A stretch of DNA of 64,000 nucleotides from Cycas panzhihuaensis (Eukaryota > Cycadophyta): contig CM041465.1 in assembly GCA_023213395.1 (NCBI GenBank), positions 116,381,741-116,445,740 of the forward strand, read 5' to 3'. The notes below the pieces were generated by a model. That model did no database searches. It saw only the letters and a program-made list of their open reading frames with translations, and had not been told where the DNA came from. The translations under genes and the position numbers were made by a program. Numbering within the stretch: position 1 is the stretch's first letter; every line of letters begins with the position of its first letter. Positions 23,883-31,744 of this stretch are shown here, in pieces.

Positions 23883-24419
23883 TTGCCTCGTCGGATCCCG
23901 ATCCGACTATGGAAGGGTACTCTTCCGATTGACCTACCACGCCTTGCTATGGAAACCCAAGCTCTTCCTTCTGTCATTCCAGAGTCCACCCAAGAGGGTG
24001 ACGACTCCTTTTACTACCCGATCGATCAACACCTTTCTTGTACTCCCCATTCTTCTACCCACGTCGTAGAGGGATCCGTTCCTCCTGAGGATTGCCAGCG
24101 ATGGCGATTTTATGAGGAACCTTCAGATGGACATGCCTTGTTCGAGGTCCCGATCACCTCTTATGGGTATGTGGGGACTCCCGCTGACGTGCTTGAGGCT
24201 CTTGACGGATGCCGTGCGGCATGCTCTCAACCACGTCCCGAATGGCTTGAGGGTGTCCCGCAGGGAGCCTCTTCCTCCTCTGCTCTTCCCCTCACGCTCA
24301 TCCTCGTCCGCCTTTCCCGTGACAACAAACCCTTTCGAGCCTACGCAGACGCCCCATTCGCTTCTGCGGTGGGGCACGTGTGGCACCTTCCATCCCTTAT
24401 CAAGGCCCTAATGCCTTAG
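23883..24419 (+). CDS. Gypsy 5' internal ORF, probable gag N-terminal part
   Basis: This open frame of 178 codons begins 230 bases after the 5' LTR. The product is rich in Pro, Ser and acidic residues, with no domain that I recognise. It ends in a stop before the capsid-like ORF at 24743. It may be the N-terminal extension of Gag, separated by a frameshift, or a spurious ORF in the leader. Codon use is GC-rich, like the rest of the element. Its position just upstream of gag is the main support. Confidence 0.4.
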   Translation: MPRRIPIRLWKGTLPIDLPRLAMETQALPSVIPESTQEGDDSFYYPIDQHLSCTPHSSTHVVEGSVPPEDCQRWRFYEEPSDGHALFEVPITSYGYVGTPADVLEALDGCRAACSQPRPEWLEGVPQGASSSSALPLTLILVRLSRDNKPFRAYADAPFASAVGHVWHLPSLIKALMP

Positions 24420-24742
24420 GGCCTTCTCACTGTGTCTGTCCCTCAACCGGGGTTAGCATACCCGCTCCCGATCCAACTAATGTGCCGCCTCCTAACTGCA
24501 CATGCCGCTCCTAAGAGGCCTAGTCACCGCTAGCCTTCCACCGCCATCGGTGGGATCTGCTCCCACGCATCCTCCAACCCAAGCGTTGGTGCTTCTTTCA
24601 CGTTCCCCTGTGGTATACTTCTCAACCTCAAAGGTGGTAGGGGAAGCCGTCTTCCTGTTTATGGGGTGGATCCGCTACACCCATACGGAATGGCCCCACC
24701 TACAGGTGGCCCGTATGGGCAGAACCCGGTTCCGCATCCCTC

Positions 24743-25879
24743 TTGTCCGCCATCCAAAGGCCCATCCATCAGCCTTCGCAAGGGAATCCGACTCCCTTCC
24801 AAGGCGCCCTTTTCCACACCTCTTGTCAGCAAGGGGTGGTTCCTCAAGGAGGGATGGGTGTCCTACCCCCATCCGCTCCTTGCGCGCCACCTACTTCGAC
24901 GCTCGTTGATCCTACTTGCCTGTGCAAGGGCGCGCCTTCGTGGACTTTAGGTCAACTCCTCTCTGCTGAGGCGTTGCGAACCAACTTGCCGCCTCATCCT
25001 CCTCAAGTTCCTAGATTCGATGGGACTTCGTCAGAAGACCATGAGCATGTCCGTAGTTTCTATGGCATGCATCGACATCGGGCTTACGACCATATTTTGA
25101 TGAAACTCTTTCCTCGATCCTTGCAGGGTGATGCCCTTAAATGGTTTTATCATCTCCTTGCCCACTCAGTCTATTCATTCCAGCAATTGGTGGACGAGTT
25201 CATCAATTACTTTGATGTAGCTCGCCCATTCGAGAGCGGGATGAAATCCCTTCTCTCGCTCAAACAAGGTCACAATGAGATGAATCGTGACTTTGTGCGG
25301 CGATTCCACGATCTGCTTCACTCCACCAAGGCGACTTTGCCCGAGGAGCTGAAGCGGGACCTGTTTGTCAATGCACTTCGTCCCGAAGTCCACGTGGAAG
25401 TCCTCAAGATGGGGCGACCACGTGATTCCGCGATCGCCAAGTGCTTGGCGTTGGAGGCTATTGAGATCCAAGCGGGTCTCAAGAAACCTCTTAAGCCCTC
25501 ACAACGCCGTGAGGCACCACCCCCTACCAAAGACGCTAAACCTTCTCAGCCGACGCGGTCTTCCTCTCATCCTACCGAGAGGACCTTAGATCCCCTCACC
25601 TCCGCTATACGCCTGCTCGAGCGCACGATGAAGGAGCTCAAGCTTCAAGGTCCTTCGTCTCCTACTTCAAACAAACAAGTCCAACAAACTACCCAAGCTC
25701 CTCTTCCCAGGAATGGGAACGCCCAGTCCTCCCAAGCGAGAAGGTCCGACCTCCGCTTGAGAAGAAGTGGTGTTCCATTCATGGGGATTGCTTCCATGAC
25801 GATTCACGTTAGGGCCCAAGATCCAAAGGATGCCCTCGACGCGATTCCTCTCCCAAACGGGCCTCAAGGCCTAATCTAG
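24743..25879 (+). CDS. gag: Gypsy Gag capsid-domain ORF
   Basis: A 378-codon open frame. Residues about 95-240 form a typical retrotransposon Gag domain: FDGTSSEDHEHVRSF, then MKLFPRSLQGDALKWFYHL, FQQLVDEFINYF, the LKQGHNEMNRDFVRRF segment and LPEELKRDLFVNALRPEV. The C-terminal third is Pro/Ser/Lys-rich and lacks a CCHC knuckle. It would form the virus-like particle. The true start may lie upstream, since 24666-24740 in another frame also reads as Pro/Gly-rich Gag-like protein; a frameshift probably separates them. It is the longest intact coding stretch of the element. Confidence 0.85.
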   Translation: MSAIQRPIHQPSQGNPTPFQGALFHTSCQQGVVPQGGMGVLPPSAPCAPPTSTLVDPTCLCKGAPSWTLGQLLSAEALRTNLPPHPPQVPRFDGTSSEDHEHVRSFYGMHRHRAYDHILMKLFPRSLQGDALKWFYHLLAHSVYSFQQLVDEFINYFDVARPFESGMKSLLSLKQGHNEMNRDFVRRFHDLLHSTKATLPEELKRDLFVNALRPEVHVEVLKMGRPRDSAIAKCLALEAIEIQAGLKKPLKPSQRREAPPPTKDAKPSQPTRSSSHPTERTLDPLTSAIRLLERTMKELKLQGPSSPTSNKQVQQTTQAPLPRNGNAQSSQARRSDLRLRRSGVPFMGIASMTIHVRAQDPKDALDAIPLPNGPQGLI

Positions 25880-26469
25880 ACCAACTGTTCACAAGGATCC
25901 GTTCCTCAAACATGGGGAACGTGATCGCAACCCCCAAACCAAGAACAACCGTAATCGAGGAAGATCGCTTGATCCCCGCCCTTCCCGCGACAAGGGGAAG
26001 GGCGCCCGGAACTCTTCTTCCTCTTCTCGTTCTCCTAGCCGTATCTGTCGCCTTCACGACCCTAATAGGGGAAGAAGGTGATCGATTGCTTCTCGACTTT
26101 CGCCTTACGCGATCTCAAACCGCTAAGGAAGCGGGAGTCCCGGTTCTTCCGTTCCTTCCGATCCTTAGGAGACCCTTCCTCCTGAAATCCTCTTTCCCCA
26201 AGGCTATTCACTGCACCCGTCGTCACGACTTTCAAGGGCACTTACCCAACCCAATCGGGAAGGGTAAACCCTTCTCCGTCGTGGACGAGCTCCATACGGC
26301 CGCCGCAGAATGTCCTTGATGGACGTTCCGAGGAGTTGTCCCGAGCAACGCCCTCCTCTGGAAGCTTTAGGATCGGAGATGTGCTGCCCACGCTTTGGCC
26401 GCCCAAGGTGGCGACCCACTATTTCCTTCGATCCTAAGGATCTTCCTCCCACGGTGAGCAGGAACGTCG

Positions 26470-26862
26470 GTGGAACTTCCCATTCACCATCACGATCGTC
26501 CTGATTGTACCCTCCAAGAAGCTGTCGACAACGGCTCTTACGTCAATGCCATGCCCTTGCGTGTTATGCAAGAGCTTGGTATCTCCGCTGAACCCATTCC
26601 TGGCGATGCCAAGGGTATGACGAGTGAGAAGACCCTCTCGGACCGTCGCGATTCCGCCACCCTTGGGGCAAACTGTCTTGCCGATGTTGTAGTCCTCGAC
26701 GTTGACGTGGATTACAACCTCCTTCTGGGTCGCCCATGGCTCGACCAAATGGGAGCCGTGTGTTCGACCCTTTGGGGACAGCTTAAATTCGTCCATGACG
26801 GACGAATGAGAGTGGTTCCCCGTGAACGTCCTTTTGCCAAACAAACTCGTTATACCAATTGA
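26470..26862 (+). CDS. Gypsy aspartic protease ORF
   Basis: A 130-codon frame with the plant gypsy protease signature VDNGSYVNAMPL (Asp-Asn-Gly-Ser active site) near residues 18-29. VDYNLLLGRPWLDQMGAV follows near residues 78-95; the LLGRPW motif is usual in Athila/Tat-type proteases. It would process Gag-Pol. It is separated from gag (ends 25879) by a shifted stretch and from RT by a Ser/Pro-rich linker. The start ATG is probably internal to the polyprotein. Confidence 0.8.
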   Translation: MELPIHHHDRPDCTLQEAVDNGSYVNAMPLRVMQELGISAEPIPGDAKGMTSEKTLSDRRDSATLGANCLADVVVLDVDVDYNLLLGRPWLDQMGAVCSTLWGQLKFVHDGRMRVVPRERPFAKQTRYTN

Positions 26863-27006
26863 ACAAACCAAGGTTCACCCACTCACGCCTCGGCTTGTTC
26901 AATTGGTATACCCAATCCGTCAGAAGAAGATCCCACATCTTCCCTTCCTAGTCTCGCACGTTTTGCCCCTATTGGCGTCGGGAGTTATGGGTACCTTGCT
27001 TGCTCA

Positions 27007-27504
27007 ATGATGATGAATCGCTTGACGGAGACGAGGTTATCTCCACCCCATTTCTTTCCTTCGGCCAATGGGTCGCAATCTCGCTCTAGACCCTCGTTTG
27101 GAACCTCTCTCGTTGGTGAGACTAGCCCCTCGCGCGTGTCACACACCATCGCTCGTGCTGACCTGCCTGCCGTCAGTTCTTCTTTTTCATCACCCCGCGG
27201 TGATGGTTTTGAGGTGCCTTTCGCTCCTCTCGAGGAGCCTCTTCTGGTTTTCCTTGGTTCCATGAAGGAGTTGAGCGATCCGATGATCACCCGGTCCCGT
27301 TGCTCCTTTCCTTCTAGCGCTTCTTCTACTCGAAATAGGGTCATCCATGGAGTGGACTATTTCGAGGATGATGAAGCTCTATTTGAGCACCTAGCGGGCC
27401 TTGCACCTAATCGCCTTACGGTCACCACCTCGGTCCACCGGAAGATCCTTGCGATCGGATCCACGCACGATCCGATCCCTCTCCTATTCCTCCTCCTCCG
27501 TTGA
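27007..27504 (+). CDS. Protease-RT linker ORF
   Basis: 165 codons open in frame, Ser/Arg/Pro-rich, with a short acidic patch (GVDYFEDDEALFEHLAGLAPN) near residues 115-135. No enzyme domain is recognised. It lies between protease and RT, where Tat/Athila-type polyproteins carry a variable linker. It is probably part of the broken Pol frame. Confidence 0.45.
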   Translation: MMMNRLTETRLSPPHFFPSANGSQSRSRPSFGTSLVGETSPSRVSHTIARADLPAVSSSFSSPRGDGFEVPFAPLEEPLLVFLGSMKELSDPMITRSRCSFPSSASSTRNRVIHGVDYFEDDEALFEHLAGLAPNRLTVTTSVHRKILAIGSTHDPIPLLFLLLR

Positions 27505-27819
27505 TCTTGCCCTCTTCACTTTGAAGAGGGCAATGCCATGTGCATGGGGAATTCAAGACGTAGTCTTGGCCGGCAAGGTCATTAGGGTTGGGCGGAATGC
27601 TCTCTGATGAGATTAGGGAATATTCCCTTCTGTTCCGTGAATTTTGAGACATTTTCGCGTGGGATTATCGACATGAAGGGAATCGACCCTCGATTGTCAC
27701 CCATAACCTCACCACCCTTCCCGGCGCCCATCACATGCGCGGAAGCGTCCTCTTCACCGAAGCTCTCTGCCCGTCAAGATGGAGGTTGAAAAGCTCGGAT
27801 CTTTGAGCTTGTTACTCTA

Positions 27820-28500
27820 TTGATTACCCTAAGTGGGTCTCTAATATTGTTCCGTTGCCAAAAGAGCAGGGGCAATCCGCATATCGTCGATTTCCGCGAT
27901 ATCAACAACGCTTGTCCTAAGGACAATTTCGCTACCCTTCTTAGATCAAATCATTGATCGCCTTGGCCGGATTCAAGTGATGTCCTTAATGGACCGGCTT
28001 CTCCGTTACAACCAAATTGATTTCCCAAGACCGCCATAAGACGGCCTTCACTACTCCCTGGGGTACCTTCGCCTACAAGGCGATGCCCTTCGGCCTTAAA
28101 AATGCAGGTGCTACGTATCAAAGAGCCATGCACTTCATCTTCCACGACCTCATCAACGACACGTTGGAGGTCTTCATGGACGATATGATGGGTCTTTCTC
28201 GCGTGAGAGCCCATCACCCTTCCGACTTGCGTGCCATCTTCTCACGATGCCGCGAGTATCACGTCAGTCTTAATCCGCTCAAATGTGTGTTTGCCGTCAC
28301 TTCGGGTAAACTCCTTGGGTTCCTTGTATCCAAACAAGGAATTCAGATCGACCCTGACAAAGTCAGGGCGATCCTCGACATGCCGCCTCCTAGAACTCAA
28401 CGGCAGATCAAGTCGTTTCTAGGTAGGCTCGGTTTCCTTAGGCGCTTCTTGGCAGACTTCGCCGTGAGTGCTAAACCCCTTACGAACCTTGTTGAAGAAG
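27820..28500 (+). pseudogene. Gypsy reverse transcriptase, frameshifted
   Basis: RT fingers begin near 27829 (WVSNIVPLPKEQGQ), shift frame near 27885 (VDFRDINNACPKDNF in the next frame) and shift again near 28015. The palm runs openly from 28017: HKTAFTTPWGTFAYKAMPFG, then LKNAGATYQRAMHFIF, and the catalytic box VFMDDMM with both Asp intact, followed by HVSLNPLKCVFAV and GKLLGFLVSKQGI. The thumb/connection reads RQIKSFLGRLGFLRRFL. Frames change without loss of expected residues, so some breaks could be sequence errors rather than decay. Confidence 0.88.
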
Positions 28501-28970
28501 GGAGCTCCTTTGCACAGTCGACAAGACCCAAAAGGCCTTCGAAGGACTCAAGGAAGCCCTGGCTTCCGCTCCTACGTTGGCGCCTCCCCGATTCGATAGG
28601 CCCTTCGTTTTGTATACCTCGACGACTGACGAGTCCTTGGGCGCTATGCTCGCTCAGGAGGATGACTCAGGAACTGAGAGAGCTATATATTTCATCAGTC
28701 GTACCCTTATGGTCACGAATTTAACTATTCCCCGAGAAGGAATGTCTCTCCTTCCTCCATCCCACCAACAACTTTACCCATTACTTCCTCCCCAATACTA
28801 CCAACCTCATCATTCAATCCCATCCCTTCACATACTTACTAACTCCTTCACACTTCACGGGTAGGGCTACGCGTTCGCCTATCCTACTCCAAGAATTTGA
28901 TCTCCTTATCGTTAACCAGAAATCAAAGAAGGGCATGATAGTGGCCGAGCAACTTGCAGACACCCCTATC
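28500..28970 (+). pseudogene. Gypsy RNase H (first), with a G-free insert-like patch
   Basis: It starts LAPPRFDRPFVLYTSTTDESLGAMLAQ (about 28576 on) and continues with AIYFISRTL. It then enters 28745-28858, where no guanine occurs and similarity to RNase H is lost. Typical sequence resumes in another frame (ILLQEFDLLIVNQKSKKG, about 28880-28935), ending VAEQLAD. The first catalytic Asp position reads TSTTDES instead of the usual DAS, so activity is doubtful. A second RNase H lies at 30936. Confidence 0.8.
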
Positions 28971-29059
28971 CCTAACTCCTTTGATACTCCCGTTGATGAC
29001 TCTCTCCCAGATGAGTCTATCCTGACGATCCGGGGAGTTCGTCCCCATCCACTCACCGA

Positions 29060-30250
29060 CAATGAGTGGTACGGTGACATAGTGCGGTATCTCACGCAGC
29101 AGCAATACCGCCCCGACACTAACAAAGTTAAATCTCGCATCCGGACTTCTGCTCAGCAATACCTCCTCGTGGATGAGGTATTGTACAAGAGGTCCTTTGA
29201 TGGGATCCTTCTCATTGCGTCCACCACCGACGGGTAACCGCGAATGCCACCACGGCATTTGTGGGGGGCGCCTTGGGGGCGATCTGCGGCTCGAGAGGAT
29301 CCTCCGTATGGGCTACTTTTGGCCATCTCTTTTAAAGGCACGCCTTTGTCTTTGAAATGTCGGCGATGTCAAGAGCATGCCAACATTTCCCATGTGCCTT
29401 CGAGACTTTGCACCCTATTGTTTCGCCATGGCCTTTCGCTCGGGGATTAGACCTCATCTGGCTATTTCCATTCGTCGTCAGAAGACAAGTTCATCTTGAT
29501 TGCCACGGAGTATTTTACCAAATGGGCGAGGCCATCCCTTTGATCACTACCCCAAGAAACGATTGCCACATTCATCTATCGACATCATTTGCCGCCGGAT
29601 TCCGGATGTCACGACACGACAATGGAACCCCTTTGTAATAAGGAGGTGGATGAGCTTTGAGAAGTTTAAAATCTCCCATAAGACTTCCTCTCCTTACTAC
29701 CCTCGTGCAATGGCTGTGGAGTCTTTTAACAAGACTCTTATCAACATTCTCAAGAAAACCGTGGTCAATCCCAAAGGGATTGGCACCTTCACCGCCTCCG
29801 CCTTATGGGCTTATCGCATTCGTCTGCTCCGCCACGGAATGACCCCTGCCTCCCCGGTCTCACGGATCGAGGCGGTACTCCCATTGGAGGTGGAGATTCC
29901 TTCCTGCGAGTCTCCTTCGAGGTTTCATCGATGATGAGTCGATCCGTCGTGCACGCTGCCGGACCTCAAGCTTTGGATGAGAGACGCCAGCCGCTTATCA
30001 GGCTAACCTAGAATCCAAAGCCCGTTCACAAAGGGCCCACGATAAACACCTGCATTCCCGCCCTTTGTTTCCCGGGGACTATGTCCTCAAGCTCGAATAT
30101 CTCCATGACCGTTTGACCAAATCCCAACCCCGGTGGTCCTTTGTCATTATCGAATCTCTCGATAATGGTGCCTATAGGATAGCCACCCTGGAGGGGCTCG
30201 AATTTGAGAAAGCCGTTAATGGGATGTTCCTTAAGAAGTTTTACGCTTGA
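29060..30250 (+). pseudogene. Gypsy integrase, frameshifted
   Basis: Pieces in several frames reconstruct the usual layout. They are YLLVDEVLYKRSFDG (29160), an N-terminal HHCC zinc region (CHHGICGG about 29240, CRRCQEHA about 29360), and a damaged core with FRMSRHDNGTP (DNG motif, about 29610). HKTSSPYYPRAMAVESFNKTL follows (catalytic Glu in VES, about 29680-29730), then LWAYRIRLLRHGMTPASPV. The C-terminal segment is open at 30065-30250 (FPGDYVLKLEY, PRWSFVIIES, FEKAVNGMFLKKFYA). The first catalytic Asp segment around 29450 is poorly preserved. Confidence 0.85.
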
Positions 30251-30935
30251 CCCTTCGACGATCCCCTCGCCCTGCCTCCGAACGAGCCTAAACTACCATC
30301 TTAGGTTGTCCCCATTCTTCGCAGCGCCGTGTAGAATGGCTATTTAAGATGGACCCCGCTTTGTCTCTCTGGTTCCGTCCGCGGAACCCGCGTTCCCGTA
30401 TCCTCTCGGGAACCTTGGTCCTCTCGCTTGGGCATCTCCCAACCGGGAGGACGCTTGGGGGCATTGTTGCCCCTCTTTCCTGTCTCGCGTTTCCTTCGTA
30501 TATCCAGTTATGCTCTCCTGCAGACATGTATGCCGCCCTGCTTCCTAACCTCACACCTCCATGTCGCCCCGCTCACGGCGTGTGTGTGTGCCCCTGTTAG
30601 GTGTGTGGTTATACATGGAAGGAAACGTGCATCATACAATAAAATGTTCATAACATGAATCACCTACTACACAACATAACACTCACCCCATGCATATATA
30701 CATATCAAAATCATGTCATCATACATCCAGGAAGCTTGTCCTTAGGGGGTACAATCATATGGTCCTATATGTGACCCCCTGGAGGCCCGTGCTTTCCTCT
30801 ACCAAACTATCCATGCATGTCATCTGCTGTGGCCCGCCTGGGCGCCTCATCATAGGTCCTCCTACCCTTAACGGCCACCTGTTGTCTGTTTTCTAAGTGT
30901 TGCCTTAATCACTGATCATCTGCTTGGATTTTGTG
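30251..30935 (+). other. Spacer between integrase and second RNase H
   Basis: No domain is seen. It contains TATTTAAG followed directly by ATG (30341-30351), a TG-rich patch near 30580, and an inverted repeat AGGGGGT/ACCCCCT (30744-30780). It ends in a pyrimidine-containing stretch before the ATG at 30942. It could hold an internal promoter, an intron or just decayed polyprotein. Confidence 0.5.
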
Positions 30936-31440
30936 TCACCCATGTCCATCTACATCTTCACCGACGGAAGTCGCAGTAACCCCGGACCTTCACCAGCAAG
31001 TGGATTCTCCGCAACCCTTCTGGACATGATCTCCTCCGCTCTAGGATCTTCCTCCCGGAGGCTACCAACAATGAAGCCGAGTATACACCGCCATCGAAGC
31101 CCTTACCGATGCCCTTCGTTTCCATCACGGACCCATTGTTTTGCTCTGCGACTCTCAAGTTGTGGTGTCTCATCTCACCCAGGTCTACCGGGTGCGATGC
31201 CCTCACTTGAGGACTCTTGCTTCTGCCGCCAGATCCCTCCTGGCCCATTTCTCTTCTGTTGATATCCAGCATATCCCTCGGGCTCTCAATGCTGAGGCAG
31301 ATAGCCTTGTTCGCCTCATCCTTGAGCCACTGCTCGCCCGGCAGACCGTCCCTGAGTCTTGCTTGGCCTTCCTGTCGCCCAAGCCTCAGGCCGTTGGTCG
31401 CCTCGCCATGACCGCTTCGCACCTCAAATCGGGTTGCTAA
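30936..31440 (+). pseudogene. Second, RNase HI-like ORF downstream of integrase
   Basis: From the ATG at 30942 the product reads YIFTDGSRSNPGPSPASGF (catalytic Asp in TDGS). It shifts frame near 31065 and continues NNEAEYTAIEAL (catalytic Glu), LLCDSQVVVSHL (catalytic Asp) and HIPRALNAEADSL (His and final Asp). The stop is at 31440. All four acidic positions of RNase HI are visible. The NPG and NNEAEY motifs match the archaeal-like RNase H known as a second RNase H in Tat-clade gypsy elements. It would cut RNA in RNA/DNA hybrids. The single frameshift may be decay or sequence error. It lies 690 bp after integrase and 300 bp before the 3' LTR. Confidence 0.8.
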
Positions 31441-31731
31441 CGAGGTAAAACTATGGTACCCACCATTTGTTCCCCATGTGGTCCTGCATGCTCCTTTGCA
31501 TTCATTGTGGTGGGGGCCCCTACTGCCTCTTTCTCCCATCGGTTTCAGTGTGGCTCATAGGCCCCTATGTTATCTCCACCACCGCCAGATCCACGCGTTC
31601 GCCACGACACTTGCAAGACCCTTGCCTACTGATCTGATCTTGATTGATATATCTATATACACATGTGCTACTGACAGTTGCGTTGCCAGCATTCGCCATC
31701 GCATCAGGCTTCCGAGCGGCGGGGCTCTGCT

Positions 31732-31744
31732 GCCAAGGGGGCAG
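31732..31744 (+). other. Polypurine tract
   Basis: gccaagggggcag lies immediately before the LTR start TGTTTC. Confidence 0.6.

Noticed and set aside
26434-26871. 145-codon minus-strand ORF opposite the protease
   Set aside because: It lies antisense to a clear aspartic protease with recognisable motifs. It is a shadow.
30958-31539. 193-codon minus-strand ORF opposite the second RNase H
   Set aside because: The plus strand carries the RNase H motifs. The antisense frame has no domain.
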